From NCBI GenBank assembly GCA_947479475.1, contig CANJZW010000046.1, forward strand, positions 1 to 36,858: a DNA stretch of 36,858 nucleotides, in the 5' to 3' direction. Source of the stretch: Chthoniobacteraceae bacterium (GTDB lineage: Bacteria > Verrucomicrobiota > Verrucomicrobiia > Chthoniobacterales > Chthoniobacteraceae). How positions within the stretch are numbered: position 1 is the stretch's first letter; each line of letters opens with the position of its first letter. Below the pieces are notes generated by a model that saw only the letters and a program-made list of their open reading frames with translations, did no database searches and was not told the DNA's origin. Shown in pieces: positions 26,329 to 36,475 of the stretch. The translations under genes and the position numbers were made by a program.

Positions 26329-29300
26329 TTAGAAAAGAAGGCTTTTCAAAAACGGGGCTATCCTGCTGCGGCTCACCTTCATCACAACTTCCGGAGTGCC
26401 GCAGGCCACAAGTTTTCCGCCCCCGGCTCCCGCTTCCGGACCGATCTCCAGGAGATAGTCCGCTTCGGCAATCACCGCCGTGTGGTGTTCAATGACAACC
26501 ACCGTGTGACCCGCGTCCACAAGCCTGTGCAGAACACCCAACAACTGCCGGACATCGGCCAGATGCAACCCGATGGTCGGCTCTTCGAGCAGGTACAACA
26601 TCGACTTGGCGGCCTTGGTCGAACGCAGCCGGACGTTTTCGCTCCGGCTGACTCCCCTGGCAAGTTCGCTTACGAGCTTGAGTCTCTGAGCCTCCCCACC
26701 ACTGAGCGTCTGGCTGGACTGTCCCAGGGTCAGATACCCTAGTCCGGTTTCGCACAGCAGCTTAAGCGGCCGTGAAATGGCGGATTGCGGTGCGAAAAAT
26801 TCGGCGGCTTCCTCCATAGGCATGGCCAGCACGTCTGCGATCGTTTTCCCCCGGTACGGAATCTCCAAAGTCGCTGCGTTATAACGCCGGCCATGGCAAT
26901 CCGTGCAGGTGATGTGCGCGGAAGGGAGGAAATTCATCTCGATCTTGATAACGCCCTGTCCCAGGCACGTCTCACACCGGCCACCTTCGGTGTTGAATGA
27001 AAACCGACCTGCCGCGTAACCGCGCATTCGGGCCGGAGGCGTTCCCGCGAATAAAGTTCGGATATCGTCGAAGATTCCGAGATAGGTCGCCGGAGTGGAC
27101 CTCGAGGTTTTCCCGATCGGCGATTGGTCCACCTCATAGACGGCTTCGAGGAAATCCGTGCCGCTCAATTCGCGACAAAACAGAAACGGTGTCTTTGTTT
27201 TCGTTGCTATTTTTTTGGCCGCAAGCGCCGCGGAAACGGCTGGCTTAAGGATTCCCCTGACAAAGGTGCTTTTGCCTGAACCAGAAATCCCTGTGAGAAC
27301 CGTGAGCCTGCCCAACGGAATCTTTGCATCCAAGCCGCGGATATTGTGCAACGTTGCCCCTTTGATCTCGAGCCAACCCGGAAGCTCTTTCTTGGAGAGA
27401 GAACGTCTCTGCCCGAGCATCGGATGTTTCATCGGATTCCGCAGATACTCACCTGTGGCCGAACGCTTGGATTTTTTAATCTGCGCGAGCGTCCCTTCGG
27501 CAATGATCTCGCCGCCGTGCCTGCCAGCACCTGGACCGAGGTCGATCACATGATCGGCGCGGCGCAGCGTGTCTTCATCGTGCTCCACAATGACCAGCGA
27601 ATTACCCTTGTTTTTGAGCGCCACTAGCGTGTCAAGAAGAGCTGCGTTGTCCCGCGGGTGAAGGCCGATGGTCGGCTCGTCGAGCACATAGAGGACTCCA
27701 CGGAGATTAGATCCAAGCTGAGCCGCCAGCCTGATCCGCTGGGACTCGCCCCCGGAAAGTGTCTGTGCGGAACGGTTGAGTGAAAGATAGCCGAGCCCCA
27801 CCTCGCCCAAAAATTCGAGCCTCTGTTTGATTTCGGGTAGGATGTCCGAGGCGATGCGCGCCTGGGCGCCGCCAAACTTGAGAGCTCCAACCCACTTCAG
27901 CAACTCGCCTGCGGCAAGCGCAATGACGTCATGAATGGGCGTGGCGCCGACCCTCACGGCCCTCGCAACGGGGTTGAGCCTGGCTCCATCGCAGGCAGTG
28001 CATTGACGGGCATCGCCGGCTTCGAGAGCCAAGTGTTGTCTCTCGTGGTCCAATTCAATTTCCAGTGCCGACTCCAACCGCGGATTGTCTTTGATCTCCC
28101 ACTCTTCACCAAAACCCCGGCAGGTCTCACACCACCCGTGGGGACTGTTGAATGAAAACAGGCGCGGATCGAGGTCTTCAAACGAGGTGCCGCAGCCCGG
28201 GCAACTTTGCTCGGTGCTCAACACCTGCCGGGCGTTCTTCGCATCCAGCAACGTCGCCGTGCCCTGTCCGATTTCCAGCGCCTTTTGCACAAGCGCTCGC
28301 GCATCGCCGCCTTTGGAAACTTTACCGATCAAAAGCTCGATCGTGTGCTCTCGAAAACGCTCCAATTTGGGGAACGCATCCGCTGTCTCCCACTTCCCGT
28401 CCACGAGCAAATCGGTGAACCCATGCTGCACCGCCCACTTGGCGGTCTCCGTGTGAAAGCCTTTCCTAGCCCGGACAAGGGTCGCGAGGATTTTCACCGG
28501 CCCTTTTGCCGAAAGCATCTCCGCGCGGCGGACGGCCTCGCCGAGGGTCTGTTTTTCCACAGGCAGGGCACAAGCGGGGCAGTGCTGTGTCCCCAGTTTT
28601 GCGAACAAAAGCCGCAAGAAATGATACACCTCAGTGACCGTTGCCACGGTTGACTTTCCACCGCCACGCGTGAGGCGCTGTTCAATGGCAACGGCGGGAG
28701 GCAGACCGGTGACGCGGTCCACATCAGGCCTCTCAAGCTGTATGGCAAACTGGCGCGCATACGGCGACATGCTGTCGAGAAAGCGGCGCTGTCCCTCCGC
28801 AAAGAGAAGGTCAAACGCGAGCGAAGACTTTCCAGATCCGCTCAACCCGGTGATGACACACATGGCATTGCGCGGAATACTGAGTGTGAGGTTTTTGAGG
28901 TTGTGCTGCCTTGCTCCCACGATCTGGATCGCGGATGCATCCTCCGAAAAAAACTCCGGCTCAGCGACTTTAAGGGACTCCACATCGTCAGGATGACCCA
29001 AAAGAAAGCGACCCGTGTGGGATTCCTGGCACGCGGCAATGTCCTCGGGGGTACCGGCTGCGAGGATACAGCCGCCATCCACTCCCGCTTCCGGTCCGAG
29101 ATCGATAATGTGATCGGCACCCCGGATCACTTCGGGATTGTGTTCAATCACCACCACGGTATGGCCACCATCGACCAGTTTATTCAAGGCCTGTACCAAA
29201 AGCGCGATATCGTCGAAGTGAAGGCCTGTCGTCGGTTCATCCAGAATTAGGAACGCCCCTTGGTCGGAACGCTGAATAAGACGCTCCACCAATTTCAATC

Positions 29301-31788
29301 GCTGGGCCTCGCCTCCGGAAAGACCGTTGAGCGGCTGACCCAGACGCAGGTATCCCAGGCCGATTTCCTCCATCGCGCGAAGGGGTGGAAGGACGCCTTT
29401 GAGCGCTTTATTTTCAAAAAACGCAATCGCCTCCGTCACGGTAAGATTCAAGACCTCGTCCACCGAACATCCGTCCAGTTTGAGTTTCCGAATGTGAGCC
29501 TGGTAGCGACGGCCTTCGCATTCCGGGCAGCGCACAAACACGTCGCTGAGGAACTGCATTTCGATTTTTTCAAACCCGCTTCCGCTGCAACGCTCGCAGC
29601 GACCCGGCCCCGAATTGAAAGAGAAAGCGCTGGCGGTCAGACCGGCGGCTTTTGCTTCGGGCGTCTGCGCGAAGCGTTCGCGAATCGCGTCAAAGATACC
29701 CAGATAAAGCGCGGGACTCGACCGGGGTGTTTTAGACAAGGGCGTCTGGTCGACCAGAAGAACGGGGCCGATCTTTTCCGCCCCGTGCAGCGCGCGGCAG
29801 GCCCCCGCTTCCTCGTTCACTTCAATCCCTTGGACCCGCGCAAGCTGCCTGTAAAGAACCTGATGCACCAAAGTGCTTTTGCCGGATCCGGACACTCCAG
29901 TCACACAGCACAAGACGCCCAGAGGGAACGCCGCATCGATGTTCCGAAGATTGTGCGCAGAGGCTCCCTCGAGACGCAGCCAGCCTTTCGCCTTGCGCCG
30001 CACGGTGCGAACTGGAACGTTTTTTTTGCCGGTGAGATAGTCCCCGGTTAACGTCTTTGTTTTGCCAGCCAACACAGCGGCGGATGGCCCAGCATAAACT
30101 AAGGACCCTCCGGACTCGCCGCGACCCGGCCCAATCTCCACAAAGAAATCTGCGGCCCGCAACACCGCTTCCTCGTGTTCGACGACGACGACGGTGTTTC
30201 CGCGATCCCGCAGGCGCCGGAGAACCCCGAGCAACCGCCCCGTGTCCCTTGGATGCAGGCCGATGCTTGGTTCGTCCAAAACGAACAGAGTGTTCACCAG
30301 GGCCGTTCCGAGGCAGGTGGTCAGATTGACGCGAGCAGTTTCCCCTCCGCTGAGCGAACGCGTGGGCCGCTCGAGGGTGAGGTAGCCAAGGCCCACGTCG
30401 AGCAGGTATCCGAGTCGCGACTGCACTTCGCCGGCCAGCAGGTCTGCGGTGGGATCGGCCGCCATGGCGACCCGGCGCGCGGCAAGAAAGGCGTGCAGAT
30501 CTTTTACCGGCAGGCGCATCAACTCCGGGGCGGTGAGGCCGTCCCAGCGGAAGTGAAGGGTATCGGGTGCGAAGCGTCCCCCCTGACAGTCCGGACAAAG
30601 GGTGTAGTTGCGGTAGCGACTGAGCAGCACGCGGACGTGCATTTTGTAGGCTTTGGATTCAAGCCAGTTAAAGAAACCACGCACACCGTACCAGAGTCCC
30701 TCGCTCCACAAATCCTCGCCGGAACGCTCCGGCGCCTCTCCGTTGAGAACCCACTCCCGATCTGCCGCCGACAGTTTTGAAAACGCGACTTTGGTTTTGA
30801 TCCCGCGCTTGGCAGCCGCCTTGAGCATGTCACGCTGACAGTCCTGCCCACTTTCGCTTTGAAAGGGCTTCACTGCGCCATCGACGAGACTGAGGGAGGT
30901 GTCCGGGATGGCGCGCATCAAGTCGACGGTGATGATTCGCCCAAAACCCCGGCAAGAAGCGCACGCTCCCAGAGGGTGGTTGAAAGAAAAGCGGCCCGGT
31001 GAGGGCTCGGGAACGTCTCGTTCGCAGGCCGCACAATGCCAGCCTTTGGCAAACCGGTGGATGGTGGAGCCCGCAATCGCCGCAAGCCGGCCTTTGCCAA
31101 AACGCAGAGCCGTTTCCACGGCCTCCGAAAGGCGGGAGAGGTTGTCCGCCGCAGGTTCCATGCGGTCCTGGATGACAAAAAGCTGGGCGGGCAGACTCGT
31201 TGCGGGCTCGTCGGTACGCAACACAGCGCCCTCCGCCCAAACCCGCTGGTAGCCCTGCTGCTGGAGAAAAGCGAGGAAGTCCGAGGGCGAAGCATCCGCT
31301 GGGACGCTGATGGGGAAGGTGAGTAAGAGCGGGCCCTGTTTGAGGGCGGCCAACGCGGCGGTGATCGAGGCCGCGGTGGAGGGAAGCACCTGCTCGCCGC
31401 ATCCCGGGCAAAAGGCATCCACCACGCGGGGGAGAAGCAATTTGAGGTAGTCGTTCAGGTCGGTGATCGTCCCAACCGTTGACCGCGTGGACTTCACCGC
31501 ATTGACCTGCTGGATGGCGATGGCCGGGGGAATGCCTCGAATTTCATCGACGGCCGGTTTGTCCATCCGGTCGAAGAACTGCCGCGTATAAGGGCTAAAG
31601 GTTTCGACGTAGCGACGCTGGCCCTCCGCATAAAGCGTATCGAAAGCGAAACTGGACTTCCCGCTTCCGCTGGGCCCGGAGACGACAATCAACTTGCCCA
31701 GTGGCAAGGAAACGTCGAAGCCCTTGAGGTTGTTTTGCCGAGCACCCCGAACTTCAATCGAAGGGGCGCTAACTGGGATTTTAGACAT
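26329..31788 (-). CDS. uvrA: Tandem double-length UvrA excinuclease subunit
   Basis: A 1819-residue protein made of two complete UvrA-like halves, so it has four ABC ATPase units. UvrA recognises bulky DNA damage and loads UvrB in nucleotide excision repair. Walker A motifs lie near residues 39, 630, 980 and 1499. Signature motifs lie near 477, 819, 1342 and 1692, in the order LSGGETARV, LSGGEAQRL, LSGGESQRI, LSGGEAQRL. Zinc-finger CXXC pairs occur in both halves, for example CERCSGSG and CETCLGQG. The last Walker B reads LLEEPTIGL, with Glu for the usual Asp. Each half is about as long as a typical UvrA (roughly 900-950), suggesting fusion of two copies. The ATG at 31788 is used; a TTG lies one codon upstream. 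No second uvrA is seen in the window. Confidence 0.95.
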   Translation of the reverse strand: MSKIPVSAPSIEVRGARQNNLKGFDVSLPLGKLIVVSGPSGSGKSSFAFDTLYAEGQRRYVETFSPYTRQFFDRMDKPAVDEIRGIPPAIAIQQVNAVKSTRSTVGTITDLNDYLKLLLPRVVDAFCPGCGEQVLPSTAASITAALAALKQGPLLLTFPISVPADASPSDFLAFLQQQGYQRVWAEGAVLRTDEPATSLPAQLFVIQDRMEPAADNLSRLSEAVETALRFGKGRLAAIAGSTIHRFAKGWHCAACERDVPEPSPGRFSFNHPLGACASCRGFGRIITVDLMRAIPDTSLSLVDGAVKPFQSESGQDCQRDMLKAAAKRGIKTKVAFSKLSAADREWVLNGEAPERSGEDLWSEGLWYGVRGFFNWLESKAYKMHVRVLLSRYRNYTLCPDCQGGRFAPDTLHFRWDGLTAPELMRLPVKDLHAFLAARRVAMAADPTADLLAGEVQSRLGYLLDVGLGYLTLERPTRSLSGGETARVNLTTCLGTALVNTLFVLDEPSIGLHPRDTGRLLGVLRRLRDRGNTVVVVEHEEAVLRAADFFVEIGPGRGESGGSLVYAGPSAAVLAGKTKTLTGDYLTGKKNVPVRTVRRKAKGWLRLEGASAHNLRNIDAAFPLGVLCCVTGVSGSGKSTLVHQVLYRQLARVQGIEVNEEAGACRALHGAEKIGPVLLVDQTPLSKTPRSSPALYLGIFDAIRERFAQTPEAKAAGLTASAFSFNSGPGRCERCSGSGFEKIEMQFLSDVFVRCPECEGRRYQAHIRKLKLDGCSVDEVLNLTVTEAIAFFENKALKGVLPPLRAMEEIGLGYLRLGQPLNGLSGGEAQRLKLVERLIQRSDQGAFLILDEPTTGLHFDDIALLVQALNKLVDGGHTVVVIEHNPEVIRGADHIIDLGPEAGVDGGCILAAGTPEDIAACQESHTGRFLLGHPDDVESLKVAEPEFFSEDASAIQIVGARQHNLKNLTLSIPRNAMCVITGLSGSGKSSLAFDLLFAEGQRRFLDSMSPYARQFAIQLERPDVDRVTGLPPAVAIEQRLTRGGGKSTVATVTEVYHFLRLLFAKLGTQHCPACALPVEKQTLGEAVRRAEMLSAKGPVKILATLVRARKGFHTETAKWAVQHGFTDLLVDGKWETADAFPKLERFREHTIELLIGKVSKGGDARALVQKALEIGQGTATLLDAKNARQVLSTEQSCPGCGTSFEDLDPRLFSFNSPHGWCETCRGFGEEWEIKDNPRLESALEIELDHERQHLALEAGDARQCTACDGARLNPVARAVRVGATPIHDVIALAAGELLKWVGALKFGGAQARIASDILPEIKQRLEFLGEVGLGYLSLNRSAQTLSGGESQRIRLAAQLGSNLRGVLYVLDEPTIGLHPRDNAALLDTLVALKNKGNSLVIVEHDEDTLRRADHVIDLGPGAGRHGGEIIAEGTLAQIKKSKRSATGEYLRNPMKHPMLGQRRSLSKKELPGWLEIKGATLHNIRGLDAKIPLGRLTVLTGISGSGKSTFVRGILKPAVSAALAAKKIATKTKTPFLFCRELSGTDFLEAVYEVDQSPIGKTSRSTPATYLGIFDDIRTLFAGTPPARMRGYAAGRFSFNTEGGRCETCLGQGVIKIEMNFLPSAHITCTDCHGRRYNAATLEIPYRGKTIADVLAMPMEEAAEFFAPQSAISRPLKLLCETGLGYLTLGQSSQTLSGGEAQRLKLVSELARGVSRSENVRLRSTKAAKSMLYLLEEPTIGLHLADVRQLLGVLHRLVDAGHTVVVIEHHTAVIAEADYLLEIGPEAGAGGGKLVACGTPEVVMKVSRSRIAPFLKSLLF

Positions 31789-31864
31789 CAAGACGCCTGA
31801 ACAGACTGGTTGCAGGAAATAAGCGCGAGCCGCTCACTTTTAAAATGCGGCGCACCCGGGAGCC

Positions 31865-32659
31865 CTAGGCCGCCAGGGAGGTCAGCTTCCTGATCGGCCA
31901 GAAAAGGATCGAGAGAGGCATATTGATGATCCGGAGTGCAGGCAGGCATACCCTTTGAAAAAAGGGTGCAAGCAACCGCTGCAAAGACGGCATTCCATCG
32001 TAGATAATGGTCACTAGGATGATTTCGAACAGCGCCAGAAACTTCTGAATATCCGTTAAGTGGGCGATTTTAAGCGTCTTCGTGACGGTTTCCGCCATCA
32101 AAAGCAGACCGATCCAACCCACCAAAACGTACACGCTGTTGCTGAGAATCGGGAACCTGCGGATTGCCCGGACCGTCACCCGGCCGAGAATCCTGATGAA
32201 AACGATCCCAAACAACACGCTAGAGCAAACCACCCAAAGCGTTTTGCTCATCGAAACCGCAGCGACGATATTGTCCGTGTTCAGAGTAAAATCCACCAGT
32301 AGGACCGTAAAGAGCGTCTTCCCAAAGCTCCATTCGACCACTCGGGAACGGTCGGATGTCTCGTCGTGCGCCGTAAAGTGCGAGGCCATCAGGTGAATCA
32401 TGTAAAGTGATCCAATGATTCTGGCGGCCGGGTAAGCGGAAATGAGGGGAGCAGTCACCAGCAGGGCGACGATGCGCAGTAGATAGGAGCCGATGGCCCC
32501 AATGCTAAGGGCTAGATTGCGCTTGTTTGGAGGCAGGTGCGCAGCCACTGCAGACACCGCAATGAGGTTGTCCACCGACAGAAGCACCTCCATCAGAGCC
32601 ATTGAAACCAAAATGGGCCACTGTTCCTCAATTTCGTACAATTCTGGCAGTTCGATCAT
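31865..32659 (-). CDS. TerC-family integral membrane protein
   Basis: A 264-residue multi-pass membrane protein of the TerC superfamily, several of which export manganese or act in tellurite resistance. The family signatures with acidic residues in membrane helices are present: EVLLSVDNLIAVSAVA near the N-terminus and DFTLNTDNIVAA in the middle. About seven hydrophobic segments are seen. The ATG at 32659 is preferred since it gives MIELPELYEI just before the first helix; an extension of 24 codons upstream has no family-like sequence. It is first in a minus-strand row with uvrA 76 bases downstream. No manganese riboswitch could be recognised upstream. Substrate is not known. Confidence 0.88.
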   Translation of the reverse strand: MIELPELYEIEEQWPILVSMALMEVLLSVDNLIAVSAVAAHLPPNKRNLALSIGAIGSYLLRIVALLVTAPLISAYPAARIIGSLYMIHLMASHFTAHDETSDRSRVVEWSFGKTLFTVLLVDFTLNTDNIVAAVSMSKTLWVVCSSVLFGIVFIRILGRVTVRAIRRFPILSNSVYVLVGWIGLLLMAETVTKTLKIAHLTDIQKFLALFEIILVTIIYDGMPSLQRLLAPFFQRVCLPALRIINMPLSILFWPIRKLTSLAA

Positions 32660-32860
32660 AGGTCTGGAGCAGCGATGGGTGGCGCAATGAGTCCGACTTT
32701 GATGCTTAACATTCGTCTGAATCATTTGCAATTCCTAGTTGCAGCCCCCGCTGGGCGGGTTTGCAGGGATAAAACAGCCTAAATGCAGGCCAGACTTGCA
32801 CCCATCCTAAGGCAGGGCATTCTCCAAAATCCCAACTTGAACGCTTAAGCCTGTCATCTG
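32660..32860. promoter_or_regulatory. Divergent terC-pheS intergenic region
   Basis: A 201-base gap between divergent terC and pheS that must carry promoters for both. A GC-rich hairpin CCCGC-TGG-GCGGG (32747-32759) is flanked by TTGCAG-like sequence on both sides. A second TGCAGG occurs near 32783. No yybP-ykoY manganese riboswitch, T-box or phe leader peptide was recognised, and no clear -35/-10 pair can be set. Confidence 0.35.
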
Positions 32861-33871
32861 ATGGAATCGCAAATCCAATCCCTTCAAACCAAAGCTCTCG
32901 AAGCCATCGCCTCCTGCATCGACGAATCCCAATTGGAGGCGCAACGCGTCGGCCTGCTCGGAAAAGGAGGTGAACTGACCGGGTTCTCCGACCGGATGCG
33001 CGAACTTTCCAAGGAAGAGAAACCACGCATCGGCAAGGTTCTCAACGAAGTCCGGGCCGCCGTGACCGCCGCGCTTGAAACGCGCAAGGCCGCGCTCACC
33101 GCCGAGCGCGAGGCCAAAATCTTTGAAGGCGTCGACGTCACCCTTCCCGGCGTCAGCTTCCCCGCCGGTGCCATTCACCCCATCACCCAGCTGCTGGACA
33201 GAACGGTACGGATTTTCCGACGCATGGGTTTCGCCCTCGCCGACGGTCCGGATATCGAAACCGAGTGGCACTGTTTTGACGCCCTCAACACCCCGGCCGA
33301 CCACCCGGCCCGCAACGAGGCCGACACTTTTTACCTCCCGGACGGCCGCCTCCTGCGTACCCACACCTCGACCATCCAGATCCGCACCCTCGAAAAAATG
33401 GCGCCCCCCGTGCGCATCATTGCCCCCGGGGCCGCTTACCGGCGCGACGAGGTGGACGCCACGCATCTCGCCCAGTTCAACCAGATGGAAGGCCTTTACG
33501 TTGACGAGGACGTCACCCTTGGCGACCTGCGCGGCACGCTGGAGTTCTTCTTCCGGGAACTCTTCGGGAACGACGCCGAATTCCGCTTCAGGCCGCACTT
33601 TTTCCCCTTCACAGAGCCCAGCTTCGAAGTGGACATCAAAGCCTCCGCACTCGGGGGCGGGCGCTGGCTGGAGATTGCCGGATGCGGCATGGTCGACCCG
33701 GCCGTCTTTGAGGCCGTCAACGCCCGCCGCGGCGATCATGCGCTGGATCCCGAACGCCACACCGGCTTCGCCTTCGGGTTCGGCCTCGACCGCCTGGCGA
33801 TGATTATGTCTGGAGTTCCTGATATCAGGCATTTCACAGACAGCGACCAACGCTTCCTCTCCCAGTTTTAA
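32861..33871 (+). CDS. pheS: Phenylalanyl-tRNA synthetase alpha chain
   Basis: PheS is the catalytic subunit of the heterotetrameric class II enzyme that charges tRNA-Phe with phenylalanine. The 336-residue protein has the usual N-terminal coiled-coil arm (residues about 1-85) followed by the class II catalytic core. Diagnostic blocks are DGPDIETEWHCFDALN, HPARNEADTFYL, LLRTHTS, and RFRPHFFPFTEPS (motif 2 region). The C-terminal GFGLDRLAMIMSGVPDIR is motif 3. Length matches the family. The ATG at 32861 lacks a clear Shine-Dalgarno sequence. pheT follows after 18 bases, so the two are an operon. No phe attenuation leader is evident. Confidence 0.98.
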   Translation: MESQIQSLQTKALEAIASCIDESQLEAQRVGLLGKGGELTGFSDRMRELSKEEKPRIGKVLNEVRAAVTAALETRKAALTAEREAKIFEGVDVTLPGVSFPAGAIHPITQLLDRTVRIFRRMGFALADGPDIETEWHCFDALNTPADHPARNEADTFYLPDGRLLRTHTSTIQIRTLEKMAPPVRIIAPGAAYRRDEVDATHLAQFNQMEGLYVDEDVTLGDLRGTLEFFFRELFGNDAEFRFRPHFFPFTEPSFEVDIKASALGGGRWLEIAGCGMVDPAVFEAVNARRGDHALDPERHTGFAFGFGLDRLAMIMSGVPDIRHFTDSDQRFLSQF

Positions 33872-33889
33872 TTTTTCGCTTATTTACGC

Positions 33890-36262
33890 ATGAAGGCTTC
33901 ATTAAATTGGTTGCGCGAGATTGTTGATTTCCAGGAAGACGCGAACGCACTCGCCGCCCTGCTCACCATGGCTGGCGTCGAAGTTGAGGGCATCCACCCC
34001 ACCGGCGCCTCTTTCGACAAAGTCGTCGCCGCGCAGATCCTCTCTTCTGAACAACATCCAAACGCCGACCGACTTTCAGTGTGCAAGGTGGACGACGGCT
34101 CTGGCGCGCCTCTGCAAATCGTTTGCGGAGCAAAGAATTACAAGGTTGGGGACAAGGTCCTTCTGGCTCAGGCGGGCGCGGTCCTCCCCGGCGACTTCAA
34201 AATCAAGGTGGGCAAACTGCGCGGCGTCGAATCCGAGGGGATGATGTGCGGTGCGGACGAGCTCGGCCTCGCCAAGGAATCCGAAGGCCTGCTGCTTCTG
34301 GACCCCGCCACCGTTCCGGGCACCCCGATCTCCCGCCTCTTCCCCTCGGACACCGTCCTGGATTTGGAAGTGACCCCGAACCGGCCGGACTTGCTCAGCC
34401 ATGAAGGGATGGCCCGCGAGGTCGCCGCGCTCACAGGGCGCGCATGGAAGCCCGCCTCTGTCTTCCAGACGGAAACCGCGACTGAAAACTCCCTCTCCGT
34501 GGGCGCACGGGAATGCCCTCTGTACACGGTCCGCCAGTTCACCGGTGTCAAAGTCGGCCCCTCCCCGGACTGGATGAAGCAGCGCCTGGAAACCATCGGG
34601 TTGCGTTCCATTAATAATGTGGTCGACACCACAAACTGGGTGCTCATGGAATCCGGGCAACCGCTGCACGCCTTCGACGCCGACAAACTGCAGGGCCCGC
34701 TTCGGGTTCGGTTTGCGGCGGAAGGCGAAAGCCTGGTCGCGTTGGATGGGAAAACTTACAAACTTTGCTCCAAGGACCTCGTCATCGCCGACGACTCCGG
34801 CCCCGTTGCGATCGCCGGCGTCATGGGCGGACTGAGCACGGCTGTCACCGAGTCCACTGAGCGGGTTTCTCTGGAAAGCGCGGTCTTCGAACCGGGCTGC
34901 ATCCGGCGGACATCCCGCAGCCTGGGGCTTTCGAGCGATTCGAGCTACCGCTTCGAGCGGGGCGTTGACCGGGCCGGTGTCCTGCGGGCTTCTCAACGCG
35001 CGGCGGAACTCCTCGGACAGGTCGCGGGCGCCACCGCGGGAGGCCTGCAAACCGGAGTCGGGGGCGACGGCGTGGATATCGGAGCGCTCCTGATGGGGCT
35101 CACTCCGGTGCGGCACGTCCCTCTGCGCGCCGAACGGATCACGGCGCTGCTCGGCGCCTCCGTGCCGGATGCAAGGGTCGACCAGATTTTAAGCGCCCTG
35201 GGTTTGAGCCGCTCCGAGGACGGCTGGGACGTTCCTTCCCGCCGCGCCGACCTCACCCGGGAGGTGGATCTCATTGAGGAAATCGCGCGCGTGGTGGGCA
35301 TCGCCCATTTTCCGGCCTCCAACCGGGGCCGTTTCGTCGGCAGTTCGGCTGCAGACCAGCGCTACGACCGGCTGATGGTGCTGCGGCAAGCGGCCGTCGC
35401 GCAGGGACTTTTCGAGGGACGCAGCCTGACGCTCGTCTCGGAATCCATGGCGGAAGGGCCTTTCGTCCAAACGCCCGTGCGGAGAGTCAAAAACCCGCTC
35501 AACGAAGACCAGGTGGTCCTGCGCCCAGCGCTGGTGCCGGGCTTGCTGCAGGCGGCGGGACGCAACGCGCGCGCGGGCGTGAAGGGCATCCGTTTGTTCG
35601 AAGTTGGCCGTGTATTTTCGGCGGAAGGCGCTGAGGAACGCACCCACTTGGGGGTGGTCCTCGCGGGACCGGCGTGGACGCCCAGCTGGCGCTCCGCCTC
35701 TGTGCAGGAAGTGGACCTATTTGATTTAAAGGGCGTCTTGTCCGCAGTCCTCGGCGGCCGGGTAGAATTCCAAACGCAGCCGGCTTCCGGTATTCTGGGG
35801 CTGGCGGTGGAAGTGCACCTCAACGGGGAACGAGTCGGGGTGGCGGGCGTGCTCCGGCCCTCTGAAGCGCGCACACTGGATGTCCCGGGCAATCTCATGG
35901 CAGCTGAAATCACTCTGGACGGGCTACTTTCCGGCAAGCCGGAACAGGCCGTTTACACCGAGCTGCCCCGGTTCCCGGCGGTGACGAGGGACATGGCCCT
36001 CATTGCTCCGTGCGGCCTCGCTCACGGGCGCGTAGTGGAAGTTTTGGAGTCGGCGAAGGAGGAGCTGCTGCAATCCGTGGCCTTGTTTGACGTGTTTACA
36101 GATGCGACAGGAGAGCGGGTCCCTGTGGGATCAAAGTCTCTTGGCTATTCATTGACATATCGGGCCTCCGATAGGACTCTGACGGCAGACGAGGTCAATG
36201 CCGCCCATGGGCGCCTGAAGCAGCGGGTCACCGCTGAACTGGGCGTTTTGGCGCGGGAGTAG
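33890..36262 (+). CDS. pheT: Phenylalanyl-tRNA synthetase beta chain
   Basis: PheT is the large non-catalytic subunit that binds tRNA-Phe and edits mischarged tyrosine. The 790-residue protein shows the normal order. An N-terminal part MKASLNWLREIVDF is followed by the EMAP-type tRNA-binding domain (about 40-150, with HPNADRLSVCKVD). The B3/B4 editing domain comes next (about 215-380, with NVVDTTNWVLMESGQPLHAF). The B5 domain (about 405-475) and core follow, and the FDX-ACB anticodon-binding domain ends the chain (about 700-790, with RFPAVTRDMALI). It is complete and of normal length. It directly follows pheS with an 18-base gap. The transcript may end at the hairpins near 36523-36605. Confidence 0.98.
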   Translation: MKASLNWLREIVDFQEDANALAALLTMAGVEVEGIHPTGASFDKVVAAQILSSEQHPNADRLSVCKVDDGSGAPLQIVCGAKNYKVGDKVLLAQAGAVLPGDFKIKVGKLRGVESEGMMCGADELGLAKESEGLLLLDPATVPGTPISRLFPSDTVLDLEVTPNRPDLLSHEGMAREVAALTGRAWKPASVFQTETATENSLSVGARECPLYTVRQFTGVKVGPSPDWMKQRLETIGLRSINNVVDTTNWVLMESGQPLHAFDADKLQGPLRVRFAAEGESLVALDGKTYKLCSKDLVIADDSGPVAIAGVMGGLSTAVTESTERVSLESAVFEPGCIRRTSRSLGLSSDSSYRFERGVDRAGVLRASQRAAELLGQVAGATAGGLQTGVGGDGVDIGALLMGLTPVRHVPLRAERITALLGASVPDARVDQILSALGLSRSEDGWDVPSRRADLTREVDLIEEIARVVGIAHFPASNRGRFVGSSAADQRYDRLMVLRQAAVAQGLFEGRSLTLVSESMAEGPFVQTPVRRVKNPLNEDQVVLRPALVPGLLQAAGRNARAGVKGIRLFEVGRVFSAEGAEERTHLGVVLAGPAWTPSWRSASVQEVDLFDLKGVLSAVLGGRVEFQTQPASGILGLAVEVHLNGERVGVAGVLRPSEARTLDVPGNLMAAEITLDGLLSGKPEQAVYTELPRFPAVTRDMALIAPCGLAHGRVVEVLESAKEELLQSVALFDVFTDATGERVPVGSKSLGYSLTYRASDRTLTADEVNAAHGRLKQRVTAELGVLARE

Positions 36263-36470
36263 CTTTGTCGGTGTTCTCTAAAATTTCTGCCGGGCACGGC
36301 GTTGGTGTTCCTGTTTTGGGAATTCTGGAATCGGGCTTCGGACGCTAATTTTTTCAAATGGCCCTGCGTTGTTCGAGTATACGCTGGAAATCTCGATCCG
36401 ATATTATTGAAAGTGGAGGCTCGGGTGGGCAGGTTGATGACATGCCTTTATTGGAAGTCTGATGCTCGCT
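36263..36470. other. Intergenic region after pheT
   Basis: A 208-base stretch with no supported gene. It is relatively AT-richer than its surroundings (for example near 36398-36410). No promoter, RNA or repeat was recognised with confidence. Confidence 0.3.
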
Positions 36471-36475
36471 CTAGG

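Noticed and set aside
32660-32860. Manganese (yybP-ykoY) riboswitch upstream of terC.
   Set aside because: The conserved core and pairing of that riboswitch could not be found; only a short GC hairpin is present.
32807-33850. Open frame of about 347 codons antisense to pheS.
   Set aside because: pheS is a clear housekeeping gene; the antisense frame has no recognisable domain.
34076-35116. Open frame of about 346 codons antisense to pheT.
   Set aside because: pheT is complete and conserved; the antisense frame is a shadow.
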